64,000 nt of DNA, taken from Lateolabrax maculatus. Lineage: Eukaryota; Chordata; Actinopteri; Acropomatiformes; Lateolabracidae. Location of the stretch: the NCBI GenBank assembly GCA_031216445.1, contig CM062199.1, forward strand, positions 7,412,501-7,476,500. Reading direction: 5' to 3'. Below, piece by piece: positions 12,885 through 22,800 of this stretch. Position 1 is the stretch's first letter; the number at the start of each line of letters is the position of its first letter. Position numbers and translations under genes: made by a program. The notes beneath the pieces were generated by a model. The model ran no database searches. It had not been told where the DNA came from and saw only the letters and a program-made list of their open reading frames with translations.

Positions 12885-15800
12885 AGGGATGCTGAGGTCT
12901 CTCATGCGGCAGGGACAGTATTTCTGTCATGAGTGCGGGAAGAGTTTCAGTCAGCCCAGCCACCTGCGTACTCATATGAGATCCCATACAGGTAAATACA
13001 GCCGTAAGTCAGTGACGCACAATCACGCTCAGAGGAACACAGATTGCATACGCACACGCACAGTACCTGCAGTGCCTCAACAAAATAATGGAAACAACTC
13101 ATGATAAAGGGGCTTTTAAATCAACTGAATCAGTATGTGTCAGCTTTTAACTCTTGTGTTTTTTTTTAATTGGCTTTACTTCTTAATTGTTGGGGTCCCG
13201 CAGACTCCACTATTGTATGTGTAAAAATACAAATAATAATAATAATAATAATAATTGCTAAATTAACCACTTTCCTTTCAAATATATATATATATATATA
13301 TTTTTTCTTTTCTTCTGTCCTTATTAAAACCCAATATGTAGAAAAGTATTTAAGTGGTAACCCTTCCCTTTTACCACAAACTGATCCTGCACATTTAATT
13401 AAGGTAAAAGTGAGCATGAAGCTTTTACTATTACACCAAATAAGGAAATATTTCATGTTTTATATATTATATGGGCTAGATTTGTTCATACTTTTAAAAT
13501 CATGTTTACAAACAATTCTCTTGAAATCTGGAGAAGTCATGACATATCAAGGTGATAAAACAATGTTAGGTATGTTTTTTTTTTAATGTCAAGGGCCCCC
13601 AAACTGAAGTTTTAAAGTCATATGCAGTAACAAAAAGTCAGTCACATAAACTGTGAATCTATTTTAAAGGGATAGGTATGACAGACATAGACAAACAACC
13701 GCAGCAAAGAAGAAACGGCCAAGACAATTTTGCATATTTATGTAAGAAAAGTCCGGCACCCTGCCTTAACCTGTAGAACAACCTTATTAACTACTTGTTA
13801 TTCATGTATTACAAGGTGTTCCAAGTTTTTTGGCCACTCCTTCAACAGTCACTCATTCCTGCGCCACCTGTGCACACACATCACCACCCTCGCAACTATT
13901 TATTCACACAGAAACACTCACATGAGATATAGAGAATATATGCATGGGGATTCACATTCCCGACAATATTTCATCCTCTGACTCTCCATACGTCCGCTAC
14001 TTTCCTACACTCTCCAAAATAAATCAAAACAGATCTTTTTGTTCAGTTGAGTGTGACAGCCAGTCTGTGAGTCCTTCCCCGCCCTGGGCTGGGCAGCTGT
14101 CTCTATTTTTTAAACTGAAACATGATTTGCTCCGGATACTGACCTGTGACAAATTGTATACATTATTAATCACATGTCAATTAGAGAGATGGAATTGCGC
14201 ATTCTAATGAGGCAGACCAGCATTTGTCCACGCCAACCTCATGAATCCATTTGCATGTGTCCCAATGCCATTCACTAAACAGCTTGATTTAGACATCCTG
14301 CCTTTTCCTCTACTTTCTCCTTTTTCCCGGCTACTTTTCTTTCGTGCCATTTGCTTTCCTTCCCTTACCTGCCCTCTTCTCCTCTTCCTCTTTATTTTCC
14401 TCTCTTGTTTCCTCACATTTCGGCCTTTCTCATCCCCTCGTCCACTTTCATTTCATCTATTGTTTCCTCTCATCTGACTTGGTTTTATATTGTTTTCCTC
14501 TTTCTTTTCTTCTGTTGTTTCCTCTCATCTCACCTATCCCCCTCTCCTTCTTTTTCATTCCTCTCTCTTTTCTTCTTTCCCTTTACTTTTGTTTTCTTTC
14601 ATCTTTTCTACTATCCTCATCCATCTCTCTTTTCCCCACATGGAGTCTCTCCTCCCCTCTTTCTCTCCTCTACCTATTTCCTTTCACTCTCCTCTCCTCT
14701 CCTATTTGTCTGCCTCCCTCGCTCTTCATTTCTCTCCTCCCTCCCTCCTCCTCCTCTTCCCTCTCCTGTTCTGTCATGTCCATCAACTGGGCCGGCAGTG
14801 ATCACAGTAGACAGTGAGATAAGTAGCTTCTTTATAGAGAGTGTGAATGATATGTGGCACAGCCAGTGATTCTAAGTGACAGAGGCCAAATGGTAAGTGA
14901 TGCAGCGCTCAGCTTCCCCGCAAGCCGTATTGTAAACACACACACACTGGATTAACACACGCACACACACACACACACACACACACCCCATGCATAGGGT
15001 CTGTAAACACTCGCCGAGGCTGTAATTAATGTTGTCACCGACGGTTGTCTTCAGCATGGACGTGCACACAGAGAAAAGGCCAGCCACCCCGAGGCCTCTA
15101 TTAACATGCGTCATATTAAATCACTGACTTGCCTCCACCAGGTTCCATCACCATCATCACCACCATCATCACCATCATCATCACTGCCAGCTCCCCTCTA
15201 TTAGCAAGGGTGCTGGTGGCAAACACTACTGCGTGCGGCTGGTGGTGGGAAAAAAAAAAAAAAAAATGCTTATGTGGATCTGGTAGAGCTTTTAACCAAA
15301 TGCCCTCCTCCCCTTCCTCCTCCTCCTCCTCCCTTTCCCCCCTCCCCCCTCCCCCCCATCCTCCTTCTCCCCCCACAGTTGGGTTTGATTTTAACGGACT
15401 CCACAGAGGTACTGATGCTCACACCACCGCTTCTGAAGCTCCCAAACAAGTATGTGGCACGATGGCTAACCACTGGGCTCCCTCATCGCTTCTGCATGTT
15501 TCTTATTATTATTGTCTCACCTCCGCATGTGTGTCTGTGTCAACCCCGCACCCCCATTCTTTTGTGAGCGTGTCTTTTTTCTCATGTGTAACAGTCACAT
15601 GTGGCACTGCACCTGGCATTAACACCTGGCATTCTCACGTGCTGCTGGATCACACCTGACATTAGCGTGTGTATCCAGTGTACATGTCACAGCTGTCTCA
15701 TTGAAAAGCTTCTGGTGACTTTCATGTTTTAATTACACTTGAAGGGTTAATAGATCTTTTATTAATTTAGAAAAAAATAACATGCTGCTTGTAAGTTTTC

Positions 15801-17776
15801 CTCAATACCTTATTGGATAAAGTCAGAAGCACGTACTGTAGTTTTTTGAACTTCGTTAGTTGTTAATTTTACACCCAACACTTTATACTGAAGCTAGATT
15901 CCCCTTTGTCCTGCCAAACTGTAGAATATTTCAATACATAATTGTATCACTTCTTTATATAATACAAGTGTGGTTTTGTCTTTGCCTGCACTGAAATTAC
16001 TCTTTCAAAATCTATTAATTATTTAAGTCACCTTTAAAGGAAAAAAGCTAAATTCACGGATATCAGCTCCTCAAATTAGAGGATTTGCTGCTTTTCTTTG
16101 ATTTATAGGATAGTAAATTGAATATCTTTGGGTTTTGGACTCTTGCTCGGACTAAATAAGACATTTGATGACATCACCCTGTGATTTAGGAAATGAGAAT
16201 TCAATAAATGAGAAAATAAATAGCACATTAACCGGTAGTGAATCGTTAGTTGTCCCTATCAAAAACAAGAAAGAATAATGTTAAGGAGTACAACTTTGGT
16301 GGCAAGATTAAGGGGTAGGGTTTTAACACATGCAACAAACTTAAAGACTTACAAATACATTCCCCGTAGTTTGTTTAATGTGTTTTCAGAGTTAGTCATA
16401 GAGACAAGCATCGAGGCAGAGAGAACAGAGGAGTAAATCTGTTCTGCTTTGACATTCGGAGAGAGCTGGGTTCTACACGCTGCGCCTCCATCTTAATTAA
16501 TCACACACATCACATGCTCACACACCCACATGGACATGGATTTACCGCACACTATGAATGATGGGAGCAGGCGCGGCAGAGGGGTCCAATTAGATGTAGT
16601 GTTGACGCTGCTTTACGGTGACGATAACCTTTAGTATAATGTAGTGCACCGGTTCCGTCAGCGATGTTTCCTCGCAGGACGATGTCGTGGAGGTTCTTGC
16701 TTTCCTCTCACGTCTCACCCTCGCTGTCTCTCCAGCTGTTTTTTCTTTTTTTTTACTTTTGTTTTTTTTTAGATTTTTGTGTGATTAATTATACCCTTTT
16801 TTTGTTTTTATATCTCTCTCTCTTCCTCAACCCCCCCTTTCTTTCTCTCTGTTGTGTTTCTGATGATGTATGATAACAGCTATATTTCCTTGTTTCTTCT
16901 TTAGGGAGAAGGGTGCGGGAGGGGCACGGGGAGTCATTTGTTTTCCCGCTTTGATACTCTTCCATTTATCAAAATGATAATTAGGTGCAATTAAATGGCA
17001 ATCTCATTTGTTTTATTCAGGTGTATGTTGCCTATTTTTTATTATTTTGCCGAGGCGTCTATGCCATTGTAGGTCAGTCTAATTAGAAGAGAGAGTATTG
17101 CGTGTGTGTTTAGTGTGTGTAGGGGCATAGGGTGGCCCTGGTGATTGAGGGAAATACATGGGACCAAAGTAGGACTGTTCAGACAGCGGATGTGTGGCGC
17201 TCGTCTCCAGATGGCAGGAAAGAGAAAGGAAGAGTTAGTCCATCTGGGTCAGCATAGAGAAGTAACGTTTTCAAGTGAAATTAGATGTAAAAAATTAAAT
17301 GTGAATGCTGCTCTTAACCTGCATAATGTTCCCCTATTTTTAGCTGAATGCCATCATGTGTCTTGGTTTATGTCTGTGTGTTTGCTTTTTTCAAACCCCC
17401 CCTATCCCTCAGCAAGTCTCCTCAATGGTTTATATCGTTGTGTCTTGTTAAATCCTGTGTAAACTCAAAATTGTCTAAAAAGTCTTGTCCACTCCAACTA
17501 CTGTGTATGAAGTCCTCTCTGGCCGCCACCTGATCTTTCAACTTCATGTGTGTATTGTGTGTGTGTTCCTCAGGGGAGAGGCCATTCTGCTGCCAGCTCT
17601 GCCCATACCGAGCCTCTCAGAAAGGGAACCTAAAGACGCACGTCCAGAGTGTCCACCACATGCCTTTTGACAACAGCCAGTACCCAGACACGAGGAGCTT
17701 GTTACTGAGCCAGGAGGAGCGAGGAGTGCTGGCTGCCAATCACCCACCGATGCCACAACAACAACAACAACAGTAG
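2542..17776 (+). CDS. znf516: ZNF516-like multi-C2H2 zinc-finger protein (spliced gene span)
   Basis: Coding exons 2542-4306, 8378-9700, 12887-12991 and 17574-17776 join in phase 1 each time to give 3396 nt, or 1131 residues and a stop. Eleven C2H2 fingers can be read: Cys pairs at 45/48, 73/76, 170/173, 223/226, 251/254, 311/314, 503/506, 595/598, 704/707, 1043/1046 and 1071/1074. Family hallmarks are SYQAWQLAT (395-403), WFLKSHMK in fingers 4 and 5, RYPEVLWMH (712-720) and RTGPPPVLEGKEC (757-769). These match mammalian ZNF516 more closely than its paralogue ZNF536. Known ZNF516 is a nuclear DNA-binding regulator reported to work with the CtBP/LSD1/CoREST corepressor and to activate UCP1 and the brown-fat programme. 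A role in this fish is inferred by homology. It could be a teleost-specific duplicate rather than the single orthologue. Confidence 0.85.
4307..8377 (+). other. znf516: znf516 intron 1
   Basis: The intron is GT-AG, with donor GTAAGT and acceptor TTTCCCTTTCCCTACAG at 8377. It holds the TTAA-flanked MITE at 4550-4774 and a TGGATCAATG tandem duplication near 8010-8030. I see no supported coding exon in it; open frames in this stretch lack finger motifs. Confidence 0.8.
4550..4774. mobile_element. piggyBac-like MITE with TTAA target duplication
   Basis: TTAA at 4550-4553 and 4771-4774 brackets a 217-bp body. Its ends are perfect 22-bp inverted repeats: the left end starts CCCTTGTGTTGTCCTCTGGG and the right end is its exact reverse complement. 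TTAA duplications and CCC-starting termini are hallmarks of piggyBac-superfamily elements. There is no open reading frame, so it is non-autonomous. The perfect ends suggest fairly recent insertion. Confidence 0.8.
8378..9700 (+). CDS. znf516: znf516 coding exon 2: fingers 8-9 and Ser-rich region
   Basis: The exon encodes residues 589-1029 plus split codons at both ends, is 1323 nt long and is phase 1 on both sides. The junction restores DEKPYICSLC, where GAT is split G|AT. Finger 8 is C595/C598/H611/H616. PVDLC (676-680) lies where mammals have a PLDLS-type CtBP-binding motif. Finger 9 is C704/C707/H720/H725. A long Ser/Pro-rich linker (about 790-980) is probably disordered. VKQE (985-988) fits a sumoylation consensus. 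TDVLSFLKNYSPHELAALY (998-1016) begins a block whose counterpart precedes the last fingers in mammalian ZNF516. The donor is CACTG|GTAGGG at 9701. Confidence 0.9.
9701..12886 (+). other. znf516: znf516 intron 2
   Basis: The intron is GT-AG. It contains CA/GT microsatellites near 10910-10934 and 11097-11115 and a tandem GTTAGTTGTAAGTA duplication near 11760-11788. No coding exon or RNA gene was recognised. Confidence 0.8.
12841..12882 (+). repeat. (GT)21 microsatellite abutting the exon 3 acceptor
   Basis: Twenty-one uninterrupted GT units are followed only by CCAG before the exon begins at 12887. The pyrimidine-rich TTTCTCTTTCCT lies upstream of the repeat, so a variable GT run separates it from the splice site. 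Confidence 0.95.
12887..12991 (+). CDS. znf516: znf516 coding exon 3: finger 10
   Basis: The 105-nt exon is phase 1 on both sides and encodes residues 1030-1064. It carries one complete C2H2 finger, YFCHECGKSFSQPSHLRTHM, with C1043/C1046/H1059/H1063 and a split-codon TG linker start. The junction gives GMLRSLMRQGQ. The donor is CATACAG|GTAAAT at 12992. The equivalent mammalian finger reads CIECGKSFHQPGHLRAHMRAH as I recall it. Skipping would keep the frame and delete the finger. Read-through into the intron would add about 39 unrelated residues before a stop. Confidence 0.9.
14285..14775 (+). repeat. Pyrimidine-rich low-complexity tract
   Basis: About 490 bases consist almost wholly of C and T on the + strand, with recurring TGTTTCCTCTCATCT units near 14461 and 14515. 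Overlapping long open frames here encode only Ser/Phe/Leu-rich low-complexity peptides and are artefacts of base composition. Confidence 0.85.
15379..15449 (+). CDS. znf516: znf516 alternative cassette exon (frame-switching, 71 nt)
   Basis: A very C-rich tract ending CCCCCCACAG precedes the exon, and GTATGT follows at 15450. Joined to exon 3 in phase 1 it reads VGFDFNGLHRG at its start and HTTASEAPKQ at its end, and it leaves in phase 0. The human ZNF516 C-terminal region, as I remember it, has V-V-F-E-S-D-G...RG...HTTSADAPKQ at this place. That gives near-colinear homology with one gap. Because 71 is not a multiple of 3, inclusion moves the last exon into a second frame that stops at 17631-17633. 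The predicted isoform has 1107 residues and 10 fingers. Splice signals and the peptide are seen in the sequence; the human comparison is from memory. Confidence 0.75.
17574..17776 (+). CDS. znf516: znf516 last coding exon: finger 11, dual frame
   Basis: When joined directly to exon 3 (phase 1) it encodes residues 1065-1131. These carry finger 11 (C1071/C1074/H1087/H1092, with RASQKGNLKTHVQSVH as in finger 2), then MPFDNSQYPD and a six-Gln end before TAG at 17774-17776. When the 71-nt cassette is included the exon is read in phase 0 as GRGHSAASSAHTEPLRKGT and stops at TAA (17631-17633). That stop overlaps the CTA-AAG Leu-Lys codons of the finger frame. Both stops lie in the last exon, so neither transcript should trigger nonsense-mediated decay through a downstream junction. 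Confidence 0.85.
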
Positions 17777-17990
17777 ACCGGGATCTGGACTTGCGACCAG
17801 ACTAGTCAGGGAATCACACAACCCGAAAACACCATCACCATTCCTAAAAAATCCGAGGACTGGAAGTAGGACGCAAGACTCATGCTTGACTTTTTGAGCC
17901 TCTCCTCTCCACCCATCATCCTTTAATGACCTTAGAAGAATTTTCAACAAAGAAGGCTCTTGTAGTTTTTGGAAGTTTTTTGGAAACTAG

Positions 17991-18374
17991 TTAAAGCTGT
18001 GCTAGGCAATTTTTAAATCACAGTGTGGGGCTCAGCAGCGAAGAGTGTCTTATCTACTAATAGAAAGAGTTTCTGGTGAAATTCTTCAGTTAGAAATTCA
18101 GGTGTCAGGCGTGCACACAGGTTGGACATTTTCTCCACGCAGAAGGAATGAAGAGCGAAATATAAAGTGTCTCCTCAGCAGGAGAGCCGGACTCACCAAC
18201 GATCGATCTTCTGCTTCTCTTCGGCATCTTTAGTATGAAGGTTGGCAAAAATGAGCAGGTTGTGTGTAGTTTACATCACCATAAAGGAGTATAGAAGCCT
18301 TCAAAATTCAAAGAGTTACCTCTTGCTGCCATTTTGGAGGTACCAACAAGTGAAGTTGCCTAGTGCAGCTTTAC
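17991..18374. mobile_element. MITE-like inverted-repeat element in the 3' UTR
   Basis: TAAAGCTGTGCTAGGCAAT at 17992-18010 is an imperfect inverted repeat (16 of 19 positions) of GTTGCCTAGTGCAGCTTTA at 18355-18373. The roughly 380-bp body between them has no finger or transposase motif. AAAGCTG...TAGG...-type termini are common in fish non-autonomous elements. The superfamily and target duplication are not clear. Confidence 0.55.
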
Positions 18375-18655
18375 AAGAAAAGCAAAGTTTTTATGAAAAG
18401 AAGCAGAAAACTGAACTTGAATGCAACTGCTAGCGTTTTAATCAAGGACTGTGGCATTGCATGGCTGCTGTAGTTGCCCCCCCTTTCCTTTTTTTTTTTT
18501 TAGCTTTATTGTACAAGAGTTCATTCCTCAGGACACCAATCATCAGAGATGAGAGAGAAGATGCTCTGCAATTCATCAACAGTCAACTGACACATTGCAA
18601 GTTCATTTTCTCTGGGTTCTAAGTCGTGAAGATGAAGACTTGCATCTGTCCGTGT

Positions 18656-18662
<7 letters not shown>

Positions 18663-18699
<37 letters not shown>
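18663..18699 (+). repeat. (GT)n microsatellite in the 3' UTR
   Basis: About 18 uninterrupted GT units lie inside the predicted 3' UTR. Confidence 0.95.
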
Positions 18700-18700
<1 letters not shown>

Positions 18701-21323
18701 TGCGTGCACAAGTGTGTTAAACTCACTTCCCTCCACTCCAGAGTGTAATGTTAGGAGTGCAGTGATGATTACAAGGAGAAAGAGAGAGGTAGGATTAAAG
18801 ACAGAGAGAGAACGCTAATGGGGGTGTCTGCTTTAGTGCTCATTAAAAAGAGTGCGCGTTTTTAATAGCCAATATAAATGAGCGTACCATTTTTATGGCC
18901 ATTCAATTATTGTCCATTTAAGAGGAAGGGACTGAGTGGAGGCACTTTTCCTCCATAACTCCTTCATATTAGGGAGTGTTTCCGCCACTGACACTTCTGA
19001 CTTTGAATCAAGAACTGACTCCGAAACAGTGGTAATGACAGGAAGACCTAGTTCAGACGTGGATTGCACAGATTAAACTCAAATATGTGCACTTGCAAAA
19101 GAGAATATGGTACTGCTAGTTTTAGTCAGCAAAGATGCATCTTAATTTAATTTTGCTAAAGGGCGACACTGACTTTTTGGCCTGTTGGTCTCCTTAACCC
19201 CATTTGTTATGAAAGCTTTGGTATGAAAACCAATTCAGCGTCTCCGGTAGTCAGCAGCTCAGAATACTTGTCCAAACCAATGTGATCTTCTGTTCAAAAT
19301 AAGGTTTTTTTTTTCTGACTTTTCTAACCATGTCTTTTTTTTCCGTAAAATAAAAGTTTTACCAATTCAAGCCTCCAATGGCCAGGCTTGCTGTTAAACT
19401 AAACTAACCTGCTTTAGCTGTCGTCTCATATTTAATAAACAGACGTGAAAGTGGTATCAACCTTTTTATCTAACTCTATGATAGATTTGCCCAAAATGTC
19501 CCAAACTATTCATTAAAAACTGGCAGTTTTGTGAAACAGATAAAACAGACATATAATTCAACATGTCCGCTATATATTGGCACGCCCATTGGACAGAACA
19601 ACCAGAGATGCAGATCTGATTTTGAGCAGACTAATGAGCTAATCTCCCATGTCGTCAGTCTAAATTCTTGAATGGACGGTGGTGTGAAGATTTGCATTCT
19701 GGGAGGAAAGAGTGAGGAGGTCAGAGGTCAGCAGGTCAGGCTTCCAGAGAGTTCAGGTGTGAATACAGCAGATAGAGATGCTCTGAAGCCTACTGAATTG
19801 TAGAGCCGTCACAGCCTTAACACAGGTGTGTTTCTGAGAGCGTGCATTTATGAGTGTGTATGTGCATTCTTTTCAAACCTCTCCATACTGTAGAAGAGGT
19901 TGACTAACTTCTGTGTACTGCAGCCTCCTTCTAGATGCTTTGTATACTTGCCTACCTCCTTTGCAATGGAAGTCTGTTTGAAGTTTATTGGCTGGTATGA
20001 AGCGGGGACTGTTCTTTGCTAGGAGATGTTTTCTTTGTGTCCTGGGCTTGTTTTTCTCTCCTCAGTGGCCTCCATGATTGAAAAAGCCACATTGGGGAAA
20101 AGAAGAAGAAAAATCATTGCAGTTCAAAGCAGACGTACAGTGCAAGAGTAGAACTGTGGATTTGTGGAGACATTTTTTTGTACGCATAAAATCAAAATTC
20201 AAACCAGTTAAAGATTACGAAGCATACAGAGTACTGTACTTCCCATCTATTTTGAGACCTCAGTAGTTTTTACATGATGATGAACGGGTTGCTATACCAG
20301 TGGGTTGATTAGTTATGCATACACTATTGTGTGCTTGAATATCCCTAATAATACACAAATGTGTATATTGAAGGTGTGGGTAGTGAAAATACTTGAAACG
20401 GATACTCTAGCCTTCGAGGTAGTGTAGTACTAATACCAATGTTGTACAGAATTCCCTTTAAGATTAAATCCTCAGTTATGAATTTGTACTCCGAAGTGTG
20501 ACTTAGAAAAAACTATGAAGCAGGAGTGAGTGTATGTAATATAAACTGTATATCTGTAATCCACTCTTACCAAACCCTTATATACAGCGGTAGAAACCAA
20601 ATGGCATTACTAGTGCACTTAGACTAGGTTACTGCTTTAACCGTTCTCATTTTGTCCAATTCTAGCTAAGGTTTCTTTGAGAATGTCTTTTTAATGGTGC
20701 CGGCTAACACTCTTCAATGTCATTTCTGGTTTAGAGGCTTTTTCTTAGGATAATTCCATAGATTTTAATGACAAATGATTTGTTCTGTGATGGCTGTGTG
20801 GCACAGCTCTTTTAGCTATGTTTCCTCATGGAAAGTTTGATAATGGTAGGTGCAGCAGTGCTTATTTTTTCATAAAGATGTAAGAGTGTGTTTTTAGTCT
20901 TCTCTTTGCTAAACTGTAGGATTTGTTCAGTAGCTAGTCATGGCTGCCCTCCCAGAGGGGCTGGCAGGTGTTGTTCTTTTCTCTTCGGTTCGGTTTTATC
21001 ATGCCTCTTGAGTTGTATTATTTGTGTCCGTATTGCTTTATTTTTTATTTTTTATGAACTTCATGATTAATTTACCTTAGAAGACATTATTATTCCAAAT
21101 GTATTTGGTTGATATCTGTATTTATTATCACTTCAAAAAGGATAAGAGGACAGAGGCAGACAGGAACGTTTGTTTAATTCGATTTTTTCTGGGTTGTTTT
21201 TGTTTTTATACTGTGTAGTTTTCATGCCAGCAAGCCGATGTGAAAGCTCTACCTCGTCTGAGCCATTCTCAGTTCTGTTACACTTTTGTACATCATTTCA
21301 AAAAGATGTAATGTCATGTCCAC

Positions 21324-21329
21324 AATAAA
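21324..21329 (+). terminator. znf516: Polyadenylation signal AATAAA
   Basis: The canonical hexamer in CACAATAAAGACACAC is followed 35-60 bases later by the T/GT-rich CTGGTTTTGCTTGTTTGTTTT. Cleavage would fall near 21345. Confidence 0.65.
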
Positions 21330-21345
21330 GACACACAAAATGGCA

Positions 21346-22368
21346 CCTGTTGGCGCTGTTTCATCTGGTTTTGCTTGTTTGTTTTAAATTTACCTCAGCC
21401 ACTGTGACTGAACACATCCAAGTTTAGATGAAAAGGCTTCACAGATTCACAGTTTGCAAAATTTTCTTTTTCCCTTTTTCCCACACGGCCGGTGAAAAAT
21501 TTACAAAGAATCATGCAGTGCACTGTGTCTGAATATTGACAGCATTAAAAATTTAAAATTTAGCATATTTTGTATTCTTTTGTGTCTTCTGCACACATTA
21601 CTCTTGCCATGGTCACTCACTGTTATCAGATGTTACTGTCAGCACTGTGCACACAAGTTGTACTGGTATATCAACTCTAAATATTAAATAGGGCCAGTCA
21701 GTCATGTCCACATTTCTCCCCTGACCAATAAGTACACAAAAACCCTGTAAAACCCACAATAACATTTATATTGTTACAATATAGGTTTCTATTTCATCGC
21801 TAAAATATTTCTTGGGATTTTACCCTAATGTTGCCATATGGTTACCATTGTCACCTTGTAACAGGACAGTCCCTTGTTCAAAATAAAAGGAGCCGTATGT
21901 GTGAGTTTTATACGTAGCCCCATGTGTCTGGTTTCTTCCAATTGCTCTGGTTTCCCCACACAGTCAAACACGTGCAGGACAGACAAACTGGAAGCTCTTC
22001 AGTGACCAGATTCAGATTTATAGATTCAAGACCACGGTTGAATAGTATGAATACAAACATAATATACAATACAATCATTACAAAACAGCATCTGCCTAAC
22101 CTGTAAGATCCTTGTTGATACTAGAGTTAAACAAGTTAACAGTCATAGACGTTACCCGACTAGGTTTAGTTTGTTTGCTTTCTAGCAGCCTCCTATAAAA
22201 GCCAGTAATTCTATTTGTAACTGCAACACAAAGTAGGTTATTTGCTAATATATATTATATTATTATTAGTTGTCATTTTAACATTTAGGGTATGCATAAA
22301 CCTGCAATAACAACAACATTGACATATTCTCAGCTTTTATGTTGATATGGTGAACTTGTTAACTGTTT
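21346..22368. other. Intergenic, no gene seen
   Basis: AT-rich sequence. Another AATAAA occurs near 21883 (CAAAATAAAAGGAG) and could be a distal poly(A) signal. No RNA gene, repeat or coding exon was recognised with confidence. Confidence 0.5.
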
Positions 22369-22800
22369 ATTTACACATCCAGCAGTTATGGAGCAACATT
22401 ATCATTAATTTATCATTCATTCGTGTTTCTGGCCACCTGATGAATGTAAGTCCAATATTCACTCTCTTTGAACTCTGTCTTTGGTCTCTACCAACTTCTG
22501 AGAAAGAATCCGTCTCTTTTGCTGCTAAATGCTCCACTAAGTTCGACAGGTAGTTGCTAACTGTGTCTGTCTGCTGTTTGGATCTGAGCAGGTGGAGTAT
22601 CTTGGGTTTTTTAGAGCTCTTTCACTGAAAACAGCTGCCTGTTACAACTAGTACAAAGCCATGAGAGCTGAGAGAATAAACCAAAACAGTAACGTTGTGG
22701 GCCGGCAGCTAAAACATGAGCTGAAACTCACTAAAGCTCCGTAAAGCCGAGCGGAGCCGCAGAGTCAGGTGATAATTGAGCCCTTTCACATTGTTATTAG
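22369..22800 (+). repeat. Teleost interspersed repeat (AAGTCCAATATTCACTCTCTTT family)
   Basis: I recognise the segment around ACTGTGTCTGTCTGCTGTTTGG ... GAGCTGAAACTCACTAAAGCTC as a dispersed fish repeat. The block GGCCACCTGATGAATGTAAG followed by TCCAATATTCACTCTCTTT is shared with a second fragment at 49640-49750, which supports repetitiveness from within the window. Neither copy has coding capacity. Confidence 0.55.

Larger units (their letters stand above)
12992..17573 (+). other. znf516: znf516 intron 3 (hosts a cassette exon)
   Basis: The intron is GT-AG, with donor GTAAAT and acceptor GTGTGTTCCTCAG. Outside the cassette exon at 15379-15449 it contains an AAT repeat (13232-13255), an AT repeat (13281-13301) and a 500-base pyrimidine-biased tract (about 14285-14775). 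It also has a CA run (14961-14985), an ATC-rich repeat (15145-15184) and a C-rich tract (15300-15377). TAAT-rich blocks at about 14140-14260 and 16960-17080 look like possible regulatory elements. Confidence 0.8.
17777..21345 (+). other. znf516: znf516 3' UTR
   Basis: No further coding is seen between the stop and a consensus AATAAA at 21324-21329. The end is set by that signal and a downstream T/GT-rich stretch (about 21364-21386). Candidate earlier AATAAA hexamers occur at 19349 and 19434. The long AT-rich stretch 18900-21300 without recognisable repeats is consistent with a UTR. The extent is inferred and not proven by transcripts. Confidence 0.6.

Noticed and set aside
14344..14869. Three overlapping long + strand open frames
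   Set aside because: They encode only Ser/Phe/Leu/Pro-rich peptides in a CT-rich tract; open frames are expected from this composition.
15379..15408. A 30-nt in-frame microexon ending at the GTACTG donor instead of 15449
   Set aside because: The GTACTG donor is weaker than GTATGT at 15450, and the homology to the human tail continues past 15408 to APKQ.
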